Assembly (NCBI GenBank): GCA_041168905.1
Contig: JBEEJZ010000164.1
Coordinates: 1 to 5,859 of the forward strand
Direction: 5' to 3'
Source: JBEEJZ01 sp041168905
GTDB lineage: Bacteria > Pseudomonadota > Gammaproteobacteria > Burkholderiales > Burkholderiaceae_C
Length of the DNA: 5,859 nt
Both the position numbers and the translations under genes were made by a program. Of this stretch, positions 1-5,203 are shown piece after piece; the first letter of the stretch is position 1; each line of letters begins with the position of its first letter. Below the pieces are notes generated by a model. It was not told where the DNA came from and did not search any database. It saw only the letters and a program-made list of their open reading frames with translations.

Positions 1-1
1 T

Positions 2-646
2 GGCCCGGTGGACAGAACGGCCACGGAGTTGGAGCGCCAGAAATCCACGCCAACGCAGGCATCTGCCAAGCCAGCGCGTACGCCAGAATCTTGGTCGGCC
101 GAGGTGTTCGACCTGATCGAGTGGCGGCGCTTCGAGGCCGTGGTCGAGCTGCTGTTCCAACAAGCCGGTTTCGAGACCAAATCCCAGTCGCATGGCGCCG
201 ACGGCGGCGTGGATGTGTGGCTGTATTCCCGCCACGAGCCGGGTAAGCCAGCGAGCCTGGTGCAGTGCAAGCACTGGCAGGGCAAGAAGGTGGGCGTGGA
301 CAAGGTTCGCGAGCTGCGGGGTGTGATGGCCGCGCAGGGCGTGTCACGCGGGCAGTTCGCCACCACATCGACCTTCACGCCAGACGCGGTGGCTTTCGCC
401 CGCGAAAACGGCATCAACCTGCTGGACGTGTCGGGCCTGATGAAGCTGATCTCTCTGCGCACGGCGGAGCAACAGGCCGCCTTGCTGGCTGTCGCCCTGG
501 AGGGCGAATACTGGCGACCCACCTGTGTGAACTGCGGGACCAAATTGGTACAGCGCGCGCCGCGCAATGGTGGCGCGAACTTCTGGGGTTGCCCCACTTA
601 CCCGAAGTGCAAGACGACGATGCCGATGCGCACTGGCGCGGCTTGA
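2..646 (+). CDS. Mrr-like restriction endonuclease with C-terminal topoisomerase zinc ribbon (5' partial)
   Basis: Probably a DNA-cleaving protein of the Mrr/PD-(D/E)xK nuclease group, acting on foreign or modified DNA in the cytoplasm. Numbering from the GTG at position 8, the core is RRFEAVVELLFQQAGF (about 40-55), then GADGGVDVW with Asp69, then LVQCKHW with Gln86-Cys87-Lys88. These are the Mrr_cat signature (E, D, QxK), with Glu43 as the likely helix glutamate. A C-terminal zinc ribbon follows, with Cys173, Cys176, Cys195 and Cys201 and the GCPTYPKCK pattern of topoisomerase I zinc fingers. The first 30 or so visible residues are Ser/Thr/Pro/Ala-rich and look like a linker. The frame is open to the window edge with no stop, so the real start and an N-terminal domain probably lie upstream; GTG at 8 is only a possible start. 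It converges with the RHH gene, with 21 bases between the stop codons. The fold assignment is good. The biological role (restriction or repair) is inferred. Confidence 0.8.
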   Translation, partial: GPVDRTATELERQKSTPTQASAKPARTPESWSAEVFDLIEWRRFEAVVELLFQQAGFETKSQSHGADGGVDVWLYSRHEPGKPASLVQCKHWQGKKVGVDKVRELRGVMAAQGVSRGQFATTSTFTPDAVAFARENGINLLDVSGLMKLISLRTAEQQAALLAVALEGEYWRPTCVNCGTKLVQRAPRNGGANFWGCPTYPKCKTTMPMRTGAA

Positions 647-667
647 CCGGCTGGCAGTGATGGGCCG

Positions 668-1066
668 TCAACCGGGGTTTTGGGGCGGGGCGCTATGCAG
701 TCTCGCCAGCTTGGCCTTGGCAATTTCTTGTGCGTCGTACACGGCCTGGATGTCTTGGGCTTCGACGATTTTCGTGAGCATGGCGTGCGTCTCAAGCAGG
801 GCCCGCTGAAGCAATATCGGCATGCTGTGCGCGGCCTGGGCGCGACTCAGCTTGGCGGCAATTTCGTCGCCAGCGTGATTTAGCCTGGCCTCGATGTTGT
901 TCACGGTTTCAGTGGTGACGCCTTGCGTCAGGAGCTGCCTCAGGTACTCGGACAGGCTGACGCCGTGCTCGTTTGCTCGCGCCTTGTAAAAGTCCAGAGT
1001 GGCGTGGTCGAGCCGAATGTTGGCACGCCCAGTCTCACCCTTGCCAAAACCACGTGGACGCGGCAT
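668..1066 (-). CDS. Ribbon-helix-helix DNA-binding protein, possible mobilisation accessory factor
   Basis: A 132-residue protein with a basic N-terminus (MPRPRGFGKGETG), then RANIRLD as the likely DNA-contacting beta strand, then two helices (about residues 22-50) ending in VSLSEYLRQLL. This is the usual layout of Arc/MetJ/CopG-type domains and of relaxosome accessory proteins (NikA/TraJ/MobC-like). The C-terminal 80 residues are predicted helical and Ala/Leu/Gln-rich, and may mediate oligomerisation. The ATG start is supported by GGAG eight bases upstream on the - strand (near 1075-1078). The 204 bases before it hold several inverted repeats, which suits a protein that binds its own upstream region, either as an autoregulator or at a transfer origin. 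No relaxase gene is visible, so a mobilisation role is only inference; a plain transcriptional repressor is the alternative. Confidence 0.65.
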   Translation of the reverse strand: MPRPRGFGKGETGRANIRLDHATLDFYKARANEHGVSLSEYLRQLLTQGVTTETVNNIEARLNHAGDEIAAKLSRAQAAHSMPILLQRALLETHAMLTKIVEAQDIQAVYDAQEIAKAKLARLHSAPPQNPG

Positions 1067-1096
1067 TTCTCATTCTCCGTCAATGACTTACGGCAA

Positions 1097-1124
1097 TTGA
1101 GGCGGCCTAGTGTATGCGCCTCAA
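1097..1124. repeat. Perfect 8-bp inverted repeat upstream of the RHH gene
   Basis: TTGAGGCG (1097-1104) is repeated exactly in inverse as CGCCTCAA (1117-1124), with a 12-base centre. It begins 31 bases before the RHH start codon on the - strand, a position suited to an operator or relaxosome protein site. The right arm on the + strand reads tatgcgcct, which superficially recalls IncQ-type nick regions. That likeness is weak and was judged from memory. Confidence 0.5.
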
Positions 1125-1140
1125 CGCTTCGGTGTCGCCA

Positions 1141-1173
1141 CGCCAAAACCGGCGCCACAGCGCGGGTTTGGCG
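1141..1173. repeat. Imperfect 10-bp inverted repeat
   Basis: CGCCAAAACC (1141-1150) pairs with GGGTTTGGCG (1164-1173) at nine of ten positions, around a 13-base centre that itself contains the palindrome GGCGCC (1151-1156). It is the second repeat in the cluster upstream of the RHH gene. It could be a second protein-binding site; no function is shown by sequence alone. Confidence 0.45.
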
Positions 1174-1207
1174 CTGCAACGGCAGTTGCGTGGTGTGTGA
1201 CCAGAAC

Positions 1208-1239
1208 CCAGGGGGAACGGGGGCTCCCCGTGCCCCTGG
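1208..1239. repeat. Nested GC-rich hairpin
   Basis: The outer stem is CCAGGGG (1208-1214) with CCCCTGG (1233-1239). The inner stem is ACGGGG (1217-1222) with CCCCGT (1226-1231), around the loop GCT. Only a 2-by-1 internal loop separates them, giving 13 G-C-rich pairs. It lies about 30 bases past the stop codon of the 1271-1585 gene on the - strand, so it may end or attenuate that transcript. No T-run follows on either strand, so a classical intrinsic terminator is not supported; it may instead be part of the cis-acting site cluster. Confidence 0.5.
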
Positions 1240-1270
1240 AGGTGTTCGCTGATTGCCAGCGTTTGTGCGA

Positions 1271-1585
1271 TCAGTGGGCGCCGTCGCTGTGCGTGGCAAA
1301 CCAATCGGGGTGACCACGTGAGCGCAGGTATCCGTTCAACGAAGAAACCAGGTAGTCACGTTCCTGGTCGCTGAGCGAGCCGGCCATGAAATGGCGCCCC
1401 AGATCGGCCAGCACGTTGCGCACCTCAGGCTGGCAATGCGGGATCGACCACAGGTTGGTGAGCATGTCTGGGTGGAGCATGGCCGCCACGAAGTTGCACA
1501 CCGTTTCTGCAATGTCGGGCTGCTTGGAATGCAACAACTGGCTGGCTTGCCAGACGGGCGGCACGAGGCCGGCTTGGTAGTTCAT
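1271..1585 (-). CDS. Hypothetical protein, 104 residues
   Basis: I do not recognise this protein. It starts MNYQAGLVPPVWQASQLLH and is mostly predicted helical, with no membrane segment, signal peptide or obvious metal site. It ends in a polar tail (HPDWFATHSDGAH). The start chosen is the ATG at 1585-1583, which overlaps the TGA of the preceding gene (ATGA), with an AAGAG-like ribosome site about eight bases upstream. A longer version from 1609 is possible but would overlap the upstream gene further and lacks this support. The tight overlap says it is translationally coupled to the 155-residue protein, and the two may form a complex. It is the last gene of the operon before the inverted-repeat region. 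Confidence 0.65.
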   Translation of the reverse strand: MNYQAGLVPPVWQASQLLHSKQPDIAETVCNFVAAMLHPDMLTNLWSIPHCQPEVRNVLADLGRHFMAGSLSDQERDYLVSSLNGYLRSRGHPDWFATHSDGAH

Positions 1586-2049
1586 GACTTGGCTCTTTCG
1601 CGGTACCAATCAACCGCTTGCTCGGTCGTCCACAAACCATCGATCACGCGTGCCTGCACGACCAGGTCGTCCAGCGACACTTGCAACCCTTCCAGATCAA
1701 GCGATGCGTTGGCTTGCTCGAACTGTTTTGCGCGCTGCTGGGCCGCTGGTGTTTGTGCGTCCGTGGCAAACAGGTGCCGGGCATAAGGGCCGAGCCAGGC
1801 AATCATTTTCTCGATGCCTTCAGGATCGGCAGGGTCAAGTTGCTCTCGAATATCTTTGACCTGCTTGATCATCTGCCCGGCCGCGTTGATCTTGTCCAAC
1901 CTGGGTGTCTCTGCATCACGCTCATGACCGAGTTGTTCGGCGAAATGAGAGATCACCGCGCCGAGCACGTCATGCGCGACTTCAAGCCGAACGCCCACGC
2001 GGGAGAAGACGCCGCTTCGGCCTGGAACTTGGTCTGGGGTCGCTGTCAT
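1582..2049 (-). CDS. Hypothetical protein, 155 residues
   Basis: I do not recognise this protein. It is predicted to be almost wholly helical. A short polar N-terminus (MTATPDQVPGRSG) is followed by a helix with hydrophobic faces (VGVRLEVAHDVLGAVISHFAEQL), a charged stretch (HERDAETPRLDKINAAGQMIKQVKDIREQL), and a Gln/Ala-rich helix near residues 98-115. No signal peptide or membrane segment is visible. The start is firm: GGAGGA sits on the - strand at 2061-2056, six bases before the ATG, and overlaps the TAG stop of the upstream replication-like gene. The gap to that stop is 11 bases, so the two are in one operon. The context suggests a role in element maintenance or its control, but nothing in the protein proves this. 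Confidence 0.7.
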   Translation of the reverse strand: MTATPDQVPGRSGVFSRVGVRLEVAHDVLGAVISHFAEQLGHERDAETPRLDKINAAGQMIKQVKDIREQLDPADPEGIEKMIAWLGPYARHLFATDAQTPAAQQRAKQFEQANASLDLEGLQVSLDDLVVQARVIDGLWTTEQAVDWYRERAKS

Positions 2050-2055
2050 GCGTCT

Positions 2056-2061
2056 TCCTCC
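2056..2061 (-). promoter_or_regulatory. Strong Shine-Dalgarno site (GGAGGA)
   Basis: The - strand reads GGAGGA with a six-base spacer to the ATG at 2049-2047. Its first base belongs to the stop codon of the upstream gene (TAG at 2063-2061). It is the best ribosome site in the window and fixes the start of the 155-residue protein. Confidence 0.8.
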
Positions 2062-2945
2062 TATGGGTTGCGGCCTGCGAGATGCGGCAGGGCGATGTGC
2101 TGGCCAATTTGGCTGAACGTGGTCGGGGTTTGATCCGCACCCGGGGCCATGGCAACAGTAGGCACTGGCCTCGGCGGCCTGGGCGTGACGGCGGCCACGG
2201 TTGGATTTTGCTCCCTCAACCGCTGGGCCGCCAAGTTGCGTTCACGGATCTCTCGGTCTCGCGCATGTTGATGAGCAAGCTCAGGCTGGAACGCTCCGCT
2301 CCGTTCGCGCTTGATCAGTGCACCAAGGTATCCCAGTGGGTTGCGGATGGTCTCGGCTTTCATGCGTGCCGCCAGCTCATCCAGCATCAATTGGGCGCGT
2401 TCCCTGCTGAAGCTATTGAGCCGGTCCAAGGCTTCTTGTTGTTCAGGCAATGAGAAGCCTCGGGGCATGACCAGCACGAGTTGTCCACAGGTGGGCTCTT
2501 GTGGTGGTTGTGTCTGATGGTTCTGTTGGGTTCCGTTGGTGGTTTGGGTGACACCAGCGTCACCCCTGCGCTTCGCTTTTGTCACCCCGCTGTCACCCCG
2601 TTTGTCACCCGTCGATTGCGTGCGATGCCGGGGTGTCAATTTGCCACCCCTGTTTGGCGGCGGTGCGAAGTCTGGCGCGTTGGTCAAGTTGAGCCAGTAG
2701 GCATTCGAACTCTGCACGCCGGCCTCGTATCGGTTGGCCCAGCACAGCAGGTTCCTGCCGGCCAGGTGGCGAATGTGTCGCTGCACTGAGCGGGGGTGCA
2801 TTTCGCAGAGGTCACCGATCAACGGAATCGACGGGAATGCGTAACCGGTGTCATCCGCGTTGTCTGCCAACTTCATCAAGACCACCTTGCTTGCCGGCGA
2901 GCCCGTCTGCTGGCTCCAGGCCCAGTTCATGCACTTGATGCTCAT
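2061..2945 (-). CDS. Helix-turn-helix replication-initiator-like protein
   Basis: A 294-residue cytoplasmic DNA-binding protein. Residues about 7-70 (NWAWSQQTGSPASKVVLMKLAD...YAFPSIPLIGDLCEMHPRSVQRHIRHLAGRNLL) form a winged helix-turn-helix of the HTH_36 kind, seen in phage O-like and plasmid or island replication proteins. Residues about 90-160 are a basic, Gln/Pro/Thr-rich linker. Residues about 162-228 form a helical domain with the NPLGYLGALIKRERSGAF pattern often found at this place in such proteins. The C-terminus is Pro-rich. The linker DNA contains a repeat array (2546-2650) that could be the protein's own binding sites, as in replication genes that carry the origin inside the coding sequence. 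The ATG at 2945-2943 overlaps the TGA of the AlpA-like gene (ATGA), supporting coupling; a Met at residue 6 is an alternative start. The DNA-binding call is strong; the replication role is inferred from family likeness. Confidence 0.7.
   Translation of the reverse strand: MSIKCMNWAWSQQTGSPASKVVLMKLADNADDTGYAFPSIPLIGDLCEMHPRSVQRHIRHLAGRNLLCWANRYEAGVQSSNAYWLNLTNAPDFAPPPNRGGKLTPRHRTQSTGDKRGDSGVTKAKRRGDAGVTQTTNGTQQNHQTQPPQEPTCGQLVLVMPRGFSLPEQQEALDRLNSFSRERAQLMLDELAARMKAETIRNPLGYLGALIKRERSGAFQPELAHQHARDREIRERNLAAQRLREQNPTVAAVTPRPPRPVPTVAMAPGADQTPTTFSQIGQHIALPHLAGRNP
2546..2650. repeat. Iteron-like array of TGTCACCC(C) units
   Basis: Seven copies or near copies lie in about 105 bases: inverted GGGTGACA at 2546-2553, GTCACCCC at 2559-2566, TGTCACCCC at 2580-2588 and 2591-2599, TGTCACCC at 2603-2610, inverted GGGGTGTCA (one mismatch) at 2630-2638, and TGCCACCCC (one mismatch) at 2642-2650. 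Steps are about 11, 12, 12, 12, 22 and 27 bases, close to whole or double helical turns. On the coding (-) strand the unit is read as GVT at 2588-2580 but as GD at 2599-2591, 2611-2603 and 2566-2559, and as GVT again from the opposite-orientation copy. The DNA word is therefore conserved across frames and orientations. This fits protein-binding iterons inside a replication gene. Confidence 0.6.
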
Positions 2946-3202
2946 GCGAGTCGCACCTGCGTTGCATGACGTGGGCGGCCCCGCCTTGGCTCATCTGCGG
3001 GCGTGGCCATTGCAACCGGCGTGCTGTCCATGAGCTTTGCTTTCCATGCTTCATAGGCCGCCACGGGAAACAGCCGGCGTCCGCCGACGCGCAGTGAAGG
3101 CGGCAGGGTAGGGTCGCATCGGCTCAGACGATTGCGAACTGCGCTGACCTGTACCCGAAGCAGCCCTGCGATTTCCTCGACTGTGTAGAAGTCTTTGTCC
3201 AT
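2942..3202 (-). CDS. AlpA/excisionase-like helix-turn-helix protein
   Basis: An 86-residue DNA-binding protein. Residues 5-57 (FYTVEEIAGLLRVQVSAVRN...LRVGGRRLFPVAAYEAWKAK) match the MerR-like winged helix-turn-helix of AlpA regulators, excisionases and helix-turn-helix 17 proteins: a Y-T-x-x-E-I-A-x-L-L helix, the recognition helix SAVRNRL, and an RRLFP wing. The tail contains RRGRPRHA (73-80), which has the RGRP core of an AT-hook. The start chosen is the ATG at 3202-3200, immediately before the conserved domain. An in-frame ATG at 3220 and a longer frame from 3286 add only a Cys-rich stretch unlike the family. The stop overlaps the start of the replication-like gene by four bases. As first gene of the operon it probably regulates it, or helps recombination of the host element. 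Confidence 0.75.
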   Translation of the reverse strand: MDKDFYTVEEIAGLLRVQVSAVRNRLSRCDPTLPPSLRVGGRRLFPVAAYEAWKAKLMDSTPVAMATPADEPRRGRPRHATQVRLA

Positions 3203-3321
3203 GTTTGAAGCCCGTTGCATCTCAAGAGATGGGGAAGTACATGGATCGCATGGTTCCTGTTGACAGCCGCACAGGCAAACAAACAATGGCAGAGTTTTCT
3301 ACTCACATTTGTTTGACAGGC
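3203..3321. promoter_or_regulatory. Divergent control region between the two transcription units
   Basis: This is a locally AT-richer gap between the AlpA-like gene (-) and the 407-residue gene (+). On the + strand TTGACA at 3260-3265 is followed after 16 bases by AACAAT (3282-3287), a plausible sigma-70 pair that would start RNA near 3294. CAAACAAA (3276-3283) and TTTGTTTG (3308-3315) form a perfect 8-base inverted repeat that brackets the predicted start of transcription, a good operator position. ACAGGC also occurs twice (3271-3276 and 3316-3321). No clear - strand promoter could be picked, although one must lie here or just to the right. Confidence 0.45.
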
Positions 3322-4545
3322 ATGGGATCACCGACGAATGCAAAGCGTGAACCGGCAGAGCTGAGCGCCGATCAGAAGAGCAGAGCCGTGCAGCTGGTGA
3401 ACAGCAGGAGGCACGAACACTTTTCGTTTTGGGCGGCCTTGGACTCGGTGGCGAGCGAAGTGGGGTGTCACCCTCGTGAGCTTGAAACCTTGGTCAAGTT
3501 GGCTCGCCCAGATCTGAGCGAAGTGGCGGCCAGCATGCGCGGCACCGCGCTGTGCCGTGCTTGGATGCGTGAGGTCTTGCAGACGGATGTGGTCGACCTT
3601 TCTGATGACGCTGTCTACCGTGTCTTGATGCACCCCGATACGCCAGCAAAGGACCCTCGTACCTGGCGGTCTTGGTGCACGACTGGTGGGCCGAAGCAGC
3701 CCAAGGCGCGCAAGGCTTTCCCTGGGGTCCACTCGCGCTGGTTTGATTCACCAGAGCTAGGCCAGCCCGCACAGCGGCATCTTGCGGCCCTACAGGTGCT
3801 TGCAGACGGTGAGGTGGATGCCGGTGACAGGCTGGCCGCCCATCGCCAGAACATTGATCGCCTGCTGAATGCATGCCACCAGGTGTGGTCACCATTCACG
3901 AGTGGTGCGCTGTTACCCGTGGGATCAGCATGGCATGGTGACCTGCAGTTCGGCACAGGGTGGTTTCACTCGATGAACTTCCTCAAGTACGCGTCGCCGA
4001 AAGATGAGGCTCGCGTGCTCGCTGGCCAGTTATCGCCCTGTGTCTATGCCTGTTCGCCCAGCGTCCATGACTTGTATGGCCGCCAAGACCGATTCAGCCT
4101 GATTCCCTTTTTGCTGGCATTCGCCTGTGAACGCACAGACATGTCGAGTGGTCTGCGTCGTGCCTGGTCGTTGGATCTGGCAACGCTAGTGGCTCTGGCC
4201 GGCTCGGAGGTGGGCGCTGTTGCGTGCGGTGCGCCTTCAGGTCACCTGGGTACATTGGCGCGCCTGACGATGATCCTGCGGCTGTTTCTGTGGGGTAGCG
4301 CAGACCACCAGCGTGAGGTCTTGAGTCTTGGCGTACCGATGCAGCTGGCTGGCTTTGCAACGGAGGAAGCTTGGCGCGACTGTTTGGCCCAATGGCGCCG
4401 GGTCTACTTTGACGAACTCGTGGGGTTGGGCGCGTCCGCAGACGATGTGGTGTTGGTCGGCGGAGCTGTCGACACAAGGGCCTCAGGCCCGGTTGAAGTA
4501 ACGGTCGCGCAGTTGTTGGCCGACATGGACGGCCACAGACGTTAG
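3322..4545 (+). CDS. Hypothetical protein with transposase OrfA-like N-terminal helix-turn-helix
   Basis: A protein of about 407 residues. The N-terminal segment LSADQKSRAVQLVNSRRHEHFSFWAALDSVASEVGCHPRELETLVK has the spacing and key residues of the IS3-type OrfA helix-turn-helix (SEWAAIxSIAxKIGCxxETLRxWV). Beyond residue 60 I recognise nothing. The rest is a soluble mixed protein with many Trp, and a Leu/Ala-rich stretch (SLIPFLLAFACERTD; SLDLATLVALAGSEVGAVACG; LGTLARLTMILRLFLWG) that could form helical hairpins. No DDE triad of a transposase was seen. The start is uncertain. ATG 3322 is chosen because the preceding 80 bases have low third-position GC and hold a promoter-like pair. ATG 3241 has a better ribosome site (GGGGA, 5-base spacer) and 3286 a weak one. 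It precedes the PAAR gene by 117 bases, and whether the two are linked in function is unknown. Confidence 0.6.
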   Translation: MGSPTNAKREPAELSADQKSRAVQLVNSRRHEHFSFWAALDSVASEVGCHPRELETLVKLARPDLSEVAASMRGTALCRAWMREVLQTDVVDLSDDAVYRVLMHPDTPAKDPRTWRSWCTTGGPKQPKARKAFPGVHSRWFDSPELGQPAQRHLAALQVLADGEVDAGDRLAAHRQNIDRLLNACHQVWSPFTSGALLPVGSAWHGDLQFGTGWFHSMNFLKYASPKDEARVLAGQLSPCVYACSPSVHDLYGRQDRFSLIPFLLAFACERTDMSSGLRRAWSLDLATLVALAGSEVGAVACGAPSGHLGTLARLTMILRLFLWGSADHQREVLSLGVPMQLAGFATEEAWRDCLAQWRRVYFDELVGLGASADDVVLVGGAVDTRASGPVEVTVAQLLADMDGHRR

Positions 4546-4565
4546 GCGCCGTGCATTGGGTGTGA

Positions 4566-4595
4566 GGTAACGAGTAACGCTACGTTACCGTTACC
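4566..4595. repeat. Hairpin made of four GTAACG units
   Basis: GGTAACG-A-GTAACG (4566-4579) faces CGTTAC-CGTTACC (4583-4595) across the loop CTA (4580-4582). This gives 13 pairs with a single bulged A. Each arm is itself a tandem repeat of the six-base word GTAACG. It starts 21 bases after the stop of the 407-residue gene and ends 67 bases before the PAAR start. No T-run follows on either strand, so a simple intrinsic terminator is unlikely. A protein-binding site with four half-sites, or an RNA stem between two cistrons, fits better. A fifth GTAACG occurs at 4498-4503 inside the upstream gene. Confidence 0.6.
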
Positions 4596-4662
4596 CCCTC
4601 AGTTGGCCGCTGTGGTTCCGATGCCGCTGATACAGTTTCGGCCAAACAAACCTGGGGAAGAT

Positions 4663-5202
4663 ATGAGGCCGTTCATCGTCATCGGTGACAGGACCGATCA
4701 CGGCGGCGTGGTCATTGGTTCGACCATGACCACCGACACGCATGGCAAACGCTTGGCTCGCGTGGGCGATCAGGTGACCTGTCCGAAAAAGGGGCACGGG
4801 ACCACGGTGATCGTCACGGGTGATCCGACGATGATCGTTGATGGCGCCCCGGTGGCTCGGCACGGGGACAAGTGCGCGTGTGGGGCCACCTTGATCTCCA
4901 GCCAGGTGGTGTCCCGCATCGGTGATGGTAGCGCAGCGACTGCTTCGTCGGGCAGTCGCCAGCAGGCGGGTGCTGCTTACGCGGTCTCTGCAGGCATGCA
5001 GCCTTCACAGGTAATGCAAGGACATGATTTCGACCAACAGTTCCACTTGGTTGACGAAGTCTCCGGCTCGCCGATCAAGGGTCAGAAGTATCGAATCACC
5101 TGGCCAGGTGGGACGGCAGAAGGGGTGTCCGATGCCGAGGGCTTGACCCAGCGTGTTTCGTGGCACGAACCCGCAGAAGTCAAGATCGAATTGCTGGCGT
5201 GA
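4663..5202 (+). CDS. PAAR-domain type VI secretion spike-tip protein
   Basis: A 179-residue protein. Residues 1-85 are a PAAR domain: RPFIVIGDRTDHGGVVIGSTMTTDTHGKRLARVGDQVTCPKKGHG...IVTGDPTMIVDGAPVARHGDKCACGATLIS. His13, Cys40, His45, His67 and Cys71 are candidate zinc ligands. PAAR proteins cap the VgrG trimer and sharpen the spike fired through the type VI secretion tube. Residues about 90-115 are a Ser/Ala/Gln-rich linker. Residues about 118-179 (FHLVDEVSGSPIKGQKYRITWPGGTAEGVSDAEGLTQRVSW...VKIELLA) look like a small transthyretin-like beta domain, often attached to PAAR or VgrG proteins and used to hold cargo. The start ATG at 4663 has GGGGAAG just upstream and begins exactly at the PAAR fold; an upstream GTG/TTG start near 4603 is less likely. 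The next gene begins one base after its stop and is the likely cargo. Confidence 0.88.
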   Translation: MRPFIVIGDRTDHGGVVIGSTMTTDTHGKRLARVGDQVTCPKKGHGTTVIVTGDPTMIVDGAPVARHGDKCACGATLISSQVVSRIGDGSAATASSGSRQQAGAAYAVSAGMQPSQVMQGHDFDQQFHLVDEVSGSPIKGQKYRITWPGGTAEGVSDAEGLTQRVSWHEPAEVKIELLA

Positions 5203-5203
5203 C

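Larger units (their letters stand above)
1067..1270. other. Non-coding region rich in inverted repeats; candidate oriT or control region
   Basis: This is the largest stretch in the window without a convincing gene. Open frames through it are shadows with no domain and no ribosome site. It holds four inverted repeats: perfect 8-base arms at 1097-1104 and 1117-1124, arms matching at 9 of 10 positions at 1141-1150 and 1164-1173, a 5-base stem at 1176-1189, and a nested hairpin at 1208-1239. It lies directly upstream of the RHH gene and downstream of the stop codon of the 1271-1585 gene. Such crowding next to an RHH gene fits a transfer origin or a multi-operator promoter region. No nick site can be assigned with confidence. 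Confidence 0.4.

Noticed and set aside
8..10. GTG at 8 as the true start of the Mrr-like gene
   Set aside because: The frame is open to the window edge and the visible N-terminus reads like an interdomain linker; no upstream sequence is available to judge a ribosome site.
940..1317. Minus-strand open frame of 125 codons across the inverted-repeat region
   Set aside because: It overlaps the RHH gene and the 104-residue gene, has low-complexity Thr/Arg/Pro content, no domain, and no ribosome site.
1618..2133. Plus-strand open frame of 171 codons
   Set aside because: It is antisense to the firmly placed 155-residue gene with its GGAGGA site, and no recognisable domain was seen.
1905..2453. Plus-strand open frame of 182 codons
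   Set aside because: It is antisense to the 155-residue and HTH genes, and its Arg/His-rich composition is typical of a GC-rich shadow frame.
2546..2650. Repeat array as a protein-level tandem repeat or a CRISPR
   Set aside because: The units are read in different codon frames and orientations, which argues against a peptide repeat. Units of 8-9 bases with 2-20-base gaps are far too short for CRISPR repeats and spacers.
3466..3473. Extra TGTCACCC copy in the + strand gene, and GGGGTGAC at 1307-1314, as part of the iteron set
   Set aside because: They are isolated single copies with no neighbours at regular spacing; chance occurrence in GC-rich DNA is a sufficient explanation.
3322..4545. 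Calling the 407-residue gene a transposase
   Set aside because: Only the N-terminal helix-turn-helix resembles OrfA; no DDE catalytic domain or flanking terminal inverted repeats were found.
4566..4595. GTAACG hairpin as an intrinsic terminator
   Set aside because: The stem is strong, but neither strand has a T-run after it; the + strand continues with a C-rich stretch.
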